Assembly: GCF_036421915.1 (NCBI RefSeq)
Contig: NZ_JAZGOM010000005.1
Length of the DNA stretch: 64,000 nucleotides
DNA from: Georgenia_A wangjunii
GTDB lineage: Bacteria; Actinomycetota; Actinomycetes; Actinomycetales; Actinomycetaceae
Reading direction: 5' to 3' (one strand)
Shown one piece after another: positions 1-7,913 of this stretch. The position numbers and the translations under genes were made by a program. The notes under the pieces were generated by a model. The model saw nothing but the letters and a program-made list of their open reading frames with translations, made no database searches and was not told where the DNA came from. Every line of letters starts with the position of its first letter. The stretch's first letter is position 1.

Positions 1-1600
1 TCTGTCCGACGTCCGTCGGGACGCCGTGGGCGTCGAGGACGATGCGCGTCATCTCGCAGTCGCACATGATCCGGGCGAGCTCGGTCAGGGGCACGATCGA
101 GCCGTCCTCGAGGATGGCGGGTTCGACGTGGGGAAGGGCTGGCAGCGGCCGCAGCGGCGGGAGCTGCCACGTCCCGTCGGTGGGCGTGCCGTCCTCGCCG
201 GTCCTCGTACCACCCCGCCCTGCGCAGTCGCTATCCCGGTCCGCCGGGGCTCCACCGCCGTCGGTGCCCGACGCGTCCGAGTGGCCGTCTGCCACGCCGG
301 CCGCGCCCGCCACGCCCGCCACGCCGGCCGCGCCGGCCGTGCCGGGCCGGGTGCCGGCGCTCGGGTCGGTGTCGTCGGGCTCGGGGCGGTAGAAGGAGTG
401 GCCGGGCTGCCCGGGCCCGGGCGGCGGGGTCGCAAGGACCCGGTCGAGGTCGGCCCGGTGACGCACGACGTCGGTCCAGGTCTCCTCGGTCACCAGGAGC
501 GAGAGGTGGGGGCGAATCTGGGCGCCGTTGCGGTCGGCGCCGACCTGCAGGACGCGGGCGGCCATGGTGACCAGGGCGTCGGCGCGGCGCTGCTCGCGGG
601 TGCGGGTGTCGTCCTTGGCGGGCTTGCCGACGATGGCGTCGATCGCGGTGTCCACGGTCGTGCCGTCGACGTCGTCGAGGAAGAACTCACCCTTCCTCCC
701 GCCCGCAGACCGTCGCATCGTCAGCGTCCGGCGGGCGTGGACGGCATCGAAGCTCGCCTGTGCGGCGGCGGCGTCGATCGCCGCCGCCCGCGTCTTGGCG
801 GTCCTGGCGAGCTCGGGCGCGGCCACGGTCGCGGCGAGGTCGAGAAGCTCGGTACCCAGGTCCCCCTCCAGGGCGTCCTTGACCTCGGGCGAGGCGTGCT
901 CCCGTAACCGGGTCAACGTCTTGGCGTGCTCCAGGGTGATCGTGCCGTCCTGGACTGCGCCGGCGACGCCGGGCATCGCGTCCAGGCCCTCGGCCAGGCC
1001 CAGCTCCCCGGCCGCGGCCCCGCGACCGGCGCCGGTGGTCCGCGAGCGCCAGTCGGTGAAGTCCCGGTCCCGCGCTGTGCCCCACCTCCCGTCCTCCTTG
1101 TGCGCCAGGAGCACCTGCCCCCGGTACAGAGTCACGTCCCGGACGATCGCGTCCAGGGAGCCGATCACCGACTCCCGCTCACCGCGCTCCCAGTCCTTGG
1201 CCGACGCACCCGGTGCACCCGCTCGCAGCCCAGCCAGCGCCGCACACACCGCCGACACGAGGACCGTCGGGGGTGCCGTGACGCTGCCCTGGGAGCGGTC
1301 AGCGTCGGCTGAACTGCACCCACTACCGGCCGTCTCGGCTGAGCCGCCCCCAGTGACGTCGACGTCGGCTGAACCGCGGCCACCGGGGGGAGTGGAGCTG
1401 GCGATCGTGGCGCCGGCATCGGTCGCCCTGGAACGCCCGGCGGCACGACCGGCGTCGTGCCCGGGCTGATCGACCGCCCAGGGGGCGAAGGAGGCTCCCA
1501 TACCGGCTGTAGGCGGCGTCTGCGGCCCGCACGCGCCGCCCGGCGCGGTGAGGACATCACGCTGCTGGTCCGGCCCCACGTCCGCCGGCATCGCCGCCAT
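1..1600 (-). CDS. DUF222 / 13E12-repeat HNH-endonuclease family protein (3' part cut by window edge)
   Basis: The reading frame is open from ATG at 1600 to position 1 without a stop, giving at least 533 residues, so the C-terminus lies outside the window. The start is supported by a strong ribosome site (GGAGGTGAG) 3 bases before ATG. The N-terminal 65 residues are polar and disordered. A DUF222 region follows, with helical segments such as LGLAEGLDAMPGVAGAV and EQRRADALVTMAARVL. A Gly/Ala-rich linker then leads to a second conserved block containing CDCEMTRIVLDAHGVPTDVG, typical of DUF222 proteins just before their HNH nuclease domain. The HNH motif itself would lie past the edge and is not seen. 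These proteins are abundant, often multicopy, in actinobacteria. Their role is not established and mobile-element association is suspected. The call is confident at family level only. Confidence 0.85.
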   Translation of the reverse strand, partial: MAAMPADVGPDQQRDVLTAPGGACGPQTPPTAGMGASFAPWAVDQPGHDAGRAAGRSRATDAGATIASSTPPGGRGSADVDVTGGGSAETAGSGCSSADADRSQGSVTAPPTVLVSAVCAALAGLRAGAPGASAKDWERGERESVIGSLDAIVRDVTLYRGQVLLAHKEDGRWGTARDRDFTDWRSRTTGAGRGAAAGELGLAEGLDAMPGVAGAVQDGTITLEHAKTLTRLREHASPEVKDALEGDLGTELLDLAATVAAPELARTAKTRAAAIDAAAAQASFDAVHARRTLTMRRSAGGRKGEFFLDDVDGTTVDTAIDAIVGKPAKDDTRTREQRRADALVTMAARVLQVGADRNGAQIRPHLSLLVTEETWTDVVRHRADLDRVLATPPPGPGQPGHSFYRPEPDDTDPSAGTRPGTAGAAGVAGVAGAAGVADGHSDASGTDGGGAPADRDSDCAGRGGTRTGEDGTPTDGTWQLPPLRPLPALPHVEPAILEDGSIVPLTELARIMCDCEMTRIVLDAHGVPTDVGQ

Positions 1601-1756
1601 CGTCCTCACCTCCGCTCTACCTCGAACGCTTGTGTGAAGACTAAGGCGGAGCACTGACATCGCTCCGCGGCCTGTGCACACCGCCGAACTGCCCGGCGTC
1701 GTCGTCAGCTGCGCCCACCTCGCGGCACCAGCAGCCAGCGAGGAAGATGATCGCCC

Positions 1757-3607
1757 ATGACGTACACCGCTCCCCCGGCCTTCACGACCCGCCCGACCCT
1801 GCAGGGCACCTTCGGCATGAGCGCGACGACGCACTGGCTCGCCACCGCATGCGCCCAGTCCGTGCTCGAGCGCGGAGGCAACGCCTTCGACGCGGCGGCA
1901 GCCGCGGGGTTCGTCCTCCACGTCGTCGAGCCGCACCTCAACGGTCCCGGCGGAGACATGACGGCCATCTTCGCCACCGCGACCGACCCGACCCCCACCG
2001 TCCTCATGGGTCAGGGACCTGCCCCCATCGGCGCGACGTGCGAGCACTACCTGGCCGAAGGCCTCGAGCTCGTGCCCGGCTCCGGTGCCCTCGCCGCGGC
2101 CGTGCCCGGCGCCGTCGATGCCTGGCTCGTCCTTCTGCGCGACCACGGCACGTGGGAGCTCGCGGACGTCCTCGCCTACGCCATCGGCTACGCCCGCGAC
2201 GGGCACCCCGTGCTCGAGCGCGTCGGCGCGACGATCGGCGCCGTCGCCGACCTCTTCCGCCAGCACTGGCCGTCCTCCGCCCAGCAGTGGATGCCCGCGG
2301 GCCGGCCGCCCCGCGCCGGCGAGACCGTCCGGAACGAGGCCTACGCCCGCACCCTCGAGCGCCTCCTCGAGGCCGGACACGCGACGACGAGCACCGGTCC
2401 GGCCGGCACGCGCGTCGACGCCGGCCCCGTCGGCAGCCGCGAGGACCGGATCGAGGCCGCCCGGAGCGAGTGGCGCGAAGGCTTCGTCGCCCGCGCGGCC
2501 GTCGACTTCCTCCGGACCCCGCACCGGCACTCCTCGGGCACCGACCACGCGGGCGTCATGACGGTCGAGGACTTCGCCGCGTTCTCAGCCGGGTACGAGC
2601 CCGCGACGACGCTCGAGTTCCGCGGCCGCACCATCGCCAAGACCGGCGCCTGGGGTCAGGGGCCGGCGCTCCTGCAGACCCTCGCCATCCTCGACGGCTT
2701 CGACGACGACCACCTCGACCCCTCGACCGCCGTCGGCGCGCACACGATCCTCGAGGCGCAGAAGCTCGCCCTCGCGGACCGCGAGGCCTACTACGGCGAC
2801 GACGACGTCCCCCTCACCACGCTGCTCTCGCCCGCCTACGCCGCCGAGCGGCGCGCCCTCATCACCGACCGCGCCTCCGCCGAGCTGCGCCCCGGCACGC
2901 CAGAGGGACGCACGCCCTTCGTGCCGCCGCTGCGCACCGAGTACACGCCGCCGACGGCGCAGGGCCGGGCCAGCATGGCGGGCGTCGGCGAGCCGACGGT
3001 CGCCCCGACCGGCGAGACCCGCGGAGACACCTGCCACATCGACGTCGTCGACCGCTGGGGGAACATCATCTCCGCGACCCCGTCCGGCGGCTGGCTCCAG
3101 TCCTCGCCGACGATCCCCGAGCTCGGCTTCTGCCTCGGCTCCCGCCTGCAGATGTGCTGGCTGGAGCCCGGGTCCCCGGCGACGCTCACGCCAGGTCGGC
3201 GCCCCCGCACCACGCTGACCCCGACTCTCGTCCTCACCGGCGGCCGCCCCACGCTCGCACTCGGATCCCCGGGCGGGGACCAGCAGGACCAGTGGCAGCT
3301 CCTCTACCTCCTGCGCACGATCGTCGGCGGGTACGCCCCGCAGGAGGCGATCGACGCCCCGATGCTCCACACGACGTCGGTGCCCGGCTCCTTCTGGCCG
3401 CGCACGTGGACACCGGCGGGCGCCGTCATCGAGGACCGTCTCGGCGAGGACGTCATCGCCGACCTCGAGCGGCGCGGGCACCGGGTGTCACGCTCCGGAC
3501 CGTGGACGCTCGGCCGCCTCTCCTGCGTCGGAGTCGACCCCGCCACCGGCGTCCTCAGCGCGGCGGCCAACCCCCGCGGCGCCCAGGGCTACGCCGCGGG
3601 GCGCTGA
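1757..3607 (+). CDS. gamma-glutamyltransferase-family (Ntn-hydrolase) protein
   Basis: 616 residues, close to the normal length of this family. GGT-family enzymes are made as a proenzyme that cleaves itself before a catalytic threonine. Here the expected site is GDTCH, with Thr425 as the likely nucleophile. Other family landmarks are GGNAFDAAAAAGFVLHVVEP near residues 40-58, HLNGPGGD near 60-67 and GSPGGDQQDQ late in the protein. HLNGPGGD and DTCHID resemble the amidohydrolase-like branch (HpxW/oxamate amidohydrolase relatives) more than classical glutathione-cleaving GGT, so a glutathione substrate should not be assumed. No signal peptide is visible, which suggests a cytoplasmic enzyme. It is transcribed away from the DUF222 gene across a 156 bp gap, and GAGGAAG lies upstream of the ATG. 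Confidence 0.85.
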   Translation: MTYTAPPAFTTRPTLQGTFGMSATTHWLATACAQSVLERGGNAFDAAAAAGFVLHVVEPHLNGPGGDMTAIFATATDPTPTVLMGQGPAPIGATCEHYLAEGLELVPGSGALAAAVPGAVDAWLVLLRDHGTWELADVLAYAIGYARDGHPVLERVGATIGAVADLFRQHWPSSAQQWMPAGRPPRAGETVRNEAYARTLERLLEAGHATTSTGPAGTRVDAGPVGSREDRIEAARSEWREGFVARAAVDFLRTPHRHSSGTDHAGVMTVEDFAAFSAGYEPATTLEFRGRTIAKTGAWGQGPALLQTLAILDGFDDDHLDPSTAVGAHTILEAQKLALADREAYYGDDDVPLTTLLSPAYAAERRALITDRASAELRPGTPEGRTPFVPPLRTEYTPPTAQGRASMAGVGEPTVAPTGETRGDTCHIDVVDRWGNIISATPSGGWLQSSPTIPELGFCLGSRLQMCWLEPGSPATLTPGRRPRTTLTPTLVLTGGRPTLALGSPGGDQQDQWQLLYLLRTIVGGYAPQEAIDAPMLHTTSVPGSFWPRTWTPAGAVIEDRLGEDVIADLERRGHRVSRSGPWTLGRLSCVGVDPATGVLSAAANPRGAQGYAAGR

Positions 3608-3682
3608 CGCAGGCAGCGGCGCCGCGGCCAGCCCGATCCGAGGCCTTCCGCACGAACCCGAGCGGGTCTAGCCTCGGCGAGC

Positions 3683-4408
3683 ATGGAGCTCCTGCTCGGC
3701 GCCGCCGCCGCGGTGCTCGGCCTGCTCGCGGTCGCGCTGTTCACGCCGCTCGGCGACCGGGTCCGCTCCTGGTCGACGGGTCGCTTCTCCAGCTCCGGCC
3801 TCGCGGTCCACGTCGAGACGGACCCGGCGAAGATCGACCTCAGCTACCTCACCTTCTCCGACTCCTACTTCTTTCCCGGCGGTGCGCTCCCGCAGTCGGT
3901 CCCGAATGAGCCGGGCGCCGGGTGGTGGCGCTGGGCGCACGACCACGGGGCCGAGGACGCAGCCTCGACGACCCTGCTCGTCACGCTCCAGGCTCTCTCC
4001 GACGCGGCCTTGGTCATCGACGTCCCGCGCCTCCACGCGGAGCCGGTCGACGTCGGTGCCGGGGTTCTCGCCGACCAGGGGCTGGGTGGCGGGGCTCCGG
4101 TCACGCCCCGGGTCTACGTCATCGACATCGACGGCAAGGACCCGGGTGTGCACTACAGCGACCCTGGCTCCGCGGAGCCGAGAGCGCCGTCATTCACGCT
4201 GGCGAAGGGCGACACCGAACGCCTCCTCATCAAGGTCCGCGTCGAGTCGGGCGCCTACGCCTGGTGGCTCGAGCTGCCCATCGTCTGCAACGGTCGGGCC
4301 GGTGTCCACCGCATCGACGACCACGGCGAGCCGTTCACGACCGTGGGGTGGCGCGGTCGTGACGGGGCGACCTGGAGCGGGGGCAGGTGGCGGCAGTGGC
4401 GGGCGTGA
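3683..4408 (+). CDS. hypothetical membrane-anchored protein
   Basis: 241 residues. I do not recognise a family. Residues 2-23 (LLLGAAAAVLGLLAVALFTPLG) form one hydrophobic N-terminal segment with few charges, so the protein is probably tethered to the membrane with a soluble domain of about 215 residues. The soluble part has alternating hydrophobic strands (TTLLVTLQALSDAALVIDV, RVYVIDIDG, RLLIKVRVESGAYAWWLEL), which suggests a beta-sandwich. It lies 75 bp downstream of the GGT-family gene on the same strand and could be cotranscribed with it. The strands at the C-terminus include a WW pair and a Trp/Arg-rich end (GGRWRQWRA). Confidence 0.7.
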   Translation: MELLLGAAAAVLGLLAVALFTPLGDRVRSWSTGRFSSSGLAVHVETDPAKIDLSYLTFSDSYFFPGGALPQSVPNEPGAGWWRWAHDHGAEDAASTTLLVTLQALSDAALVIDVPRLHAEPVDVGAGVLADQGLGGGAPVTPRVYVIDIDGKDPGVHYSDPGSAEPRAPSFTLAKGDTERLLIKVRVESGAYAWWLELPIVCNGRAGVHRIDDHGEPFTTVGWRGRDGATWSGGRWRQWRA

Positions 4409-4614
4409 CCGGGCACGCGCAGCTCGCCCCGCGCGCACGGGCCCCCATGTACCCGCACCCACGGGCACCCCCGTTCGTCTCGCCATACGGACGCTCTGAG
4501 ACCTTCCGTCAGCCCGGCAACGCAACCCGCCGTATCCCGCACGAGGGCAGCGATAAGTCCGTGCGGCTCCGCGTGAAATGAATCCGAGCACACCCCGACG
4601 CCGCCCCTGCGCGC

Positions 4615-4643
4615 TTCACATCGCAGCGCCGTCCGCCTAGGGT
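4615..4643 (+). promoter_or_regulatory. sigma-70-type promoter of the ectABC operon
   Basis: TTCACA (4615-4620) is separated by exactly 17 bases from TAGGGT (4638-4643), a good match to the housekeeping -35/-10 arrangement. The predicted start of transcription, about 4650, is only a few bases before the ATG at 4654, so the message would be nearly leaderless. A possible GTG start at 4642 overlaps the -10 box and is therefore unlikely. Confidence 0.6.
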
Positions 4644-4653
4644 GGGGTGCCGT

Positions 4654-5196
4654 ATGCCGTTGAAAGAGAAGAACGACCCATCCCGTCCGGCCACTATTGA
4701 GATAACCGTTCCCAGAATGCGCGACGGCGCCGCCATGTGGCGCATCGCACGCGACTCCGGGACCCTCGACCTCAATTCTTCGTACGCCTACCTGCTGTTC
4801 TGCCGAGATTTCGCGGGCACGTGCCGCATCGCGACCACCGACGGTGACGTCGTCGGTTTCGTCCTCGCCTACCGCAGGCCCACGCGACCCGACTGCCTGT
4901 TCGTCTGGCAGATCGCCGTCGACGAGCACCACCGCGGGCGGGGCCTGTCGACGCGGCTCCTCGAGGACCTTCTCGTGGACCCGGCGGGTCGGGCAGGCCC
5001 CCCGGTGCGCACGCTCGAGACCACCATCACCGAGGACAACGCGGCCTCCCGCGCCCTCTTCGAGAGCCTCGCCCGGCGCCACGGCGCGGCGCTCGCCATC
5101 GCGCCACTCTTCACGGCCGCGGACTTCCCCGACAACCACGACGGCGAGCCGCTCATCACGATCGGCCCCTTCCGGGCTCCGAGCAGCACGGGCTGA
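4654..5196 (+). CDS. ectA: L-2,4-diaminobutyrate acetyltransferase (EctA)
   Basis: 180 residues, a GNAT-fold acetyltransferase. It transfers acetyl from acetyl-CoA to L-2,4-diaminobutyrate to give N-gamma-acetyl-diaminobutyrate, the second step of ectoine synthesis. Sequence support is the EctA signature DLNSSYAYLLFCRDF near residues 35-49, the strand VWQIAVDEHHRGRGLSTRLL carrying the GNAT acetyl-CoA motif R-G-x-G-L, and TTITEDNAASRALF near the C-terminus. The ATG at 4654 is preferred over the in-frame GTG at 4642 because the latter sits inside the promoter. It is followed 134 bp later by ectB and then ectC, the normal gene order. Salt-responsive expression is expected from the family, but no regulator gene such as ectR is nearby. 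Confidence 0.95.
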   Translation: MPLKEKNDPSRPATIEITVPRMRDGAAMWRIARDSGTLDLNSSYAYLLFCRDFAGTCRIATTDGDVVGFVLAYRRPTRPDCLFVWQIAVDEHHRGRGLSTRLLEDLLVDPAGRAGPPVRTLETTITEDNAASRALFESLARRHGAALAIAPLFTAADFPDNHDGEPLITIGPFRAPSSTG

Positions 5197-5330
5197 GCCC
5201 GCCGCACCAGCGCCGCAGGTGGGCACACCCTGGCCCCGCCGGCTGCGCTGCGCCGGCCGCACCTCACCACGGCGCAACTTACGAACCACGCACTCCCGCC
5301 TCCCCCACCCACGACGAGGAGATCAACACA

Positions 5331-6587
5331 ATGTCTGTGTTCACCGAGATGGAATCCCAGGTCCGTAGCTACTCCCGCTCCTGGCCGGTCGTGTTCGACC
5401 GTGCCCGCGGGAGCTGGATCCACGACGAGGACGGCAACGCCTACCTCGACTTCTTCTCGGGTGCCGGCGCTCTCAACTACGGGCACAACAACCCGCAGCT
5501 GAAGAAGGCCCTTCTCGACTATCTCGGTGACGACCGGATCGTGCACTCGCTCGACATGTTCACCAGCGCCCGGCGCGACTTCCTCGAGACGTTCTCCTCG
5601 CACATTCTTTCCCCGCGCAACCTCGACTACCGCGTCGTCTTCCCCGGCCCGGGCGGGGCGAACGCCGTCGAGGCGGCGCTCAAGCTCGCCCGCAAGGTGA
5701 CGGGCCGCGAGTCGATCGTCAACTTCACCAACGGCTTCCACGGGATGACGCTCGGCGCGCTGTCCGTCACGGGTAACTCGATGAAGCGCGGCGGCGCGGG
5801 CATCCCGCTCGTCCACGCGACGCCCATGCCGTACGACGACTACTTCGCCGGCGAGTACCCCGACTTCTTCTACTTCGAGCGCCTGCTCACGGACCTCGGC
5901 AGCGGCCTCAACGAGCCGGCCGCCGTCATCGTCGAATCGGTCCAGGGCGAGGGCGGGATGAACGCCGCCCGCGCCGACTGGTTGCGTGGGCTGGCCAAGC
6001 TCTGCAAGGAGCACGGCATCCTCCTCATCCTCGACGACATCCAGATGGGGTGCGGGCGGACCGGCGGCTTCTTCAGCTTCGAGGAGGCCGGAATCGTCCC
6101 GGACATCGTGTGCCTGTCGAAGTCGATCAGCGGGTACGGGCTCCCCATGGCCCTCACGCTCGTCCGCCCGGACCTCGACATCTGGGAGCCCGGTGAGCAC
6201 AACGGGACGTTCCGCGGGATCAGCCCCGCGTTCGTCACGGCGGCCGAGGCCATCCGCATGTACTGGTCCGACGACGCGTTCGAGCGCGCCACGATCGCCA
6301 AGGGTGCCTACGTCGAGAGCCGGTTCAACCGGCTCGTCGCCGCCTACCCGGAGGCCGGTCTCACCGCCAAGGGCCGTGGCCTCGCGCGCGGCCTCCAGTT
6401 CGCCGACGCGCACCTGGCCGGCAAGGTCTGCGCCGAGGCGTTCCAGCGCGGGATGCTCATGGAGACCTCGGGCCCCGACGACGAGGTCATGAAGATCCTG
6501 CCTGCCCTGACCATCACCGATGCCGAGCTCGAGCAGGGGTTGTCGATCATCGACGCCTCCGTCGCCGCCGTGCTCGCCGCCAACTGA
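5331..6587 (+). CDS. ectB: diaminobutyrate--2-oxoglutarate transaminase (EctB)
   Basis: 418 residues, a class-III PLP aminotransferase of typical EctB length. It converts L-aspartate-beta-semialdehyde plus glutamate to L-2,4-diaminobutyrate, the first committed step to ectoine. The PLP lysine is Lys264 in CLSKSISGYGLP. The upstream LILDDIQMGCGRTG holds the Asp that contacts the PLP ring nitrogen, and FPGPGGANAVEAALKLARK is the family cofactor-phosphate region. The start follows a GAGGAG site. The 134 bp gap after ectA is longer than expected for tight coupling, so an internal promoter is possible. ectC starts 22 bp after the stop. Confidence 0.96.
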   Translation: MSVFTEMESQVRSYSRSWPVVFDRARGSWIHDEDGNAYLDFFSGAGALNYGHNNPQLKKALLDYLGDDRIVHSLDMFTSARRDFLETFSSHILSPRNLDYRVVFPGPGGANAVEAALKLARKVTGRESIVNFTNGFHGMTLGALSVTGNSMKRGGAGIPLVHATPMPYDDYFAGEYPDFFYFERLLTDLGSGLNEPAAVIVESVQGEGGMNAARADWLRGLAKLCKEHGILLILDDIQMGCGRTGGFFSFEEAGIVPDIVCLSKSISGYGLPMALTLVRPDLDIWEPGEHNGTFRGISPAFVTAAEAIRMYWSDDAFERATIAKGAYVESRFNRLVAAYPEAGLTAKGRGLARGLQFADAHLAGKVCAEAFQRGMLMETSGPDDEVMKILPALTITDAELEQGLSIIDASVAAVLAAN

Positions 6588-6609
6588 CGACGACGAAAGG
6601 CAGAACCCC

Positions 6610-6999
6610 ATGATCGTCCGCCACCTCGACGACATCACCGACACCGACGCTGACATCAGGCAGGAGAACTGGCGCAGCAAGCGCATCGTCCTCGCCAAGG
6701 ACGGTCTCGGGTTCTCGGTGCACGAGACCACCCTGTACGCCGGTACCGAGAACTACTTCTGGTACGCCAACCACATCGAGGCCGTCTTCATCACGGGGGG
6801 CGAGGGGGAGGTCACCGACATCTCCACCGGCGAGACCCACCAGCTCCGTCCGGGGTCGATCTACGTGCTCAACGACGGGGACAAGCACGAGGTCCGCCCG
6901 CGCACCGAGATGACGACGGTGTGCGTGTTCAACCCGCCCATCACGGGCCGTGAGGTGCACGACGAGGAGGGCGTCTACCCCCTCGTCACCGAGGCCTGA
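6610..6999 (+). CDS. ectC: L-ectoine synthase (EctC)
   Basis: 129 residues, a small cupin, the usual EctC length. It cyclises N-gamma-acetyl-diaminobutyrate to ectoine with loss of water. The sequence MIVRHLDDITDTDADI is the conserved EctC N-terminus. ANHIEAVFITGGEGEVTD and the later GDKHEVRPRTEM carry the cupin-barrel metal and substrate residues. The start is the ATG at 6610 after AAAGG, 22 bp beyond ectB. The operon ends here. No ectoine hydroxylase (ectD) follows in the readable sequence, and the next 100 bases contain a G run and an N that could hide a missing segment. Confidence 0.96.
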   Translation: MIVRHLDDITDTDADIRQENWRSKRIVLAKDGLGFSVHETTLYAGTENYFWYANHIEAVFITGGEGEVTDISTGETHQLRPGSIYVLNDGDKHEVRPRTEMTTVCVFNPPITGREVHDEEGVYPLVTEA

Positions 7000-7045
7000 G
7001 GCCCGCACGTCCCCTGGGGATCGGCGCGACCGCCCTGATGGGCGC

Positions 7046-7072
7046 GGGGGGGGGGGGGGGGGGGGGGGGGGN
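7046..7072. other. 26-base G homopolymer followed by one N: probable sequencing/assembly artefact
   Basis: Positions 7046-7071 are uninterrupted G and 7072 is N, the only ambiguous base in the window. A G tract of this length ending in N, directly beside a very stable hairpin, looks like a two-colour-chemistry dark-cycle artefact or a contig join. The true sequence and length here are unknown. Confidence 0.8.
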
Positions 7073-7073
7073 C

Positions 7074-7107
7074 GCGGCCCGGCACGCGATGACGCGTGCC
7101 GGGCCGC
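7074..7107. terminator. perfect 15-bp hairpin downstream of ectC
   Basis: The left arm 7074-7088 (GCGGCCCGGCACGCG) is exactly the reverse complement of the right arm 7093-7107, with loop ATGA. It lies about 75 bases after the ectC stop, in the right place to end the ect operon. The following bases (TCGTCGTT) are only slightly T-rich, so it is a GC-hairpin terminator of actinobacterial style rather than a classical one with a T tract. Confidence 0.7.
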
Positions 7108-7241
7108 TCGTCGTTCCACCGGTCCCCACGGACGACGGCGGCAGCCGGGTTCGCCGCCCCGTCCGCGAACGTCACCGCCAGGGACGTCGCCGGGCCCGGC
7201 ACCCGCCGACCGGCGCGCCCGCCGCGCACGCCGCGACGGAG

Positions 7242-7499
7242 TCAGCCCCGTACGAGCGGGACGTCCGCGGCGTGGACGCCGGGCTCGACGGCGGCCGCGC
7301 CGTCAGCCCTGGCACCGGTGACGGCGGGTCGCGGCGACGCGTCCCGCTGAGGCGCTCGCACGTCGGGACGGACGCGCCCGCGCGGCGCACGCCGACGCCG
7401 CCGGTAACGCGGCGCGGTGGCTCGCTGGAGGCGGATGTGGTCGGCCAGGGTCATTCCCATGCTCCTGGCGGAGAAATCGCCGAGCATGACGGGATTCAT
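7242..7499 (-). CDS. small basic hypothetical protein
   Basis: 85 residues from ATG at 7499. I do not recognise a characterised family. The first 35 residues (MNPVMLGDFSARSMGMTLA, then DHIRLQRATAPRYRRRRR) resemble short actinobacterial proteins that combine a brief amphipathic helix with an arginine-rich stretch. The remaining 50 residues are low-complexity Arg/Ala/Pro and may not be structured. A weak purine-rich site (GAGAG) precedes the ATG. It lies in an otherwise empty region between ectC and the helicase gene, so it could be spurious. Confidence 0.4.
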   Translation of the reverse strand: MNPVMLGDFSARSMGMTLADHIRLQRATAPRYRRRRRAPRGRVRPDVRAPQRDASPRPAVTGARADGAAAVEPGVHAADVPLVRG

Positions 7500-7900
7500 G
7501 GTGCTCTCGTTTCTTCGTCGTCGACCGCCGGGTTCCTCCCGCCGGTTTCTCGCATGGCAAGGAGAGCCGGAACGCGTCCGGCTCTGCTCCTGTTGTGCCG
7601 CCCGACGACGTCGTCCCGCCCCTGCTGGGAGCCGAGCGGCGGCGGCGGAATCAGCGCACGCGGGTAAATGCCACGAGGTCAGCGTGCCAGTCGCCGAACA
7701 CGTCCGTCATCTTTATTTTGTCTTTACCCCAGAATGCGCCCACGGCGCCGCACGCCGAGCACATCGACGTACGCGATCCCGCACGTCCGGGGTGCGGCAC
7801 CGGCCCGCGACCGGCTCGCCCGCGAGCGGCTCGACAAGCACCGGTCAGCAGCGAGGACCGGTCCTCGACCGCCGTGGACCTCCCTGTCGGTCCTGGCGAT
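7500..7900. other. long intergenic region before the SNF2 helicase gene
   Basis: About 400 bases in which no convincing gene is seen. Around 7708-7735 there is an unusually T-rich stretch for this genome (ctttattttgtctttac), which could hold a promoter for the minus-strand small gene or another regulatory site. Open frames crossing the region are low-complexity Arg/Pro/Ala and are judged shadows. Confidence 0.4.
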
Positions 7901-7906
7901 TAGCCT
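7901..7906 (+). promoter_or_regulatory. -10 box for a leaderless helicase transcript
   Basis: TAGCCT ends 7 bases before the GTG at 7914. This TANNNT-N7-start spacing is typical of leaderless actinobacterial genes and decides the start of the helicase among several upstream in-frame candidates. No clear -35 is visible. Confidence 0.5.
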
Positions 7907-7913
7907 GGCGTGC

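Noticed and set aside
4642..4656. GTG at 4642 as start of EctA
   Set aside because: It overlaps the -10 box of a well-spaced promoter (TTCACA, 17 bases, TAGGGT), so it would not be in the message. ATG 4654 is used.
7046..7071. Poly-G run as a G-quadruplex or slipped regulatory tract
   Set aside because: The adjacent N and hairpin make a sequencing artefact much more likely.
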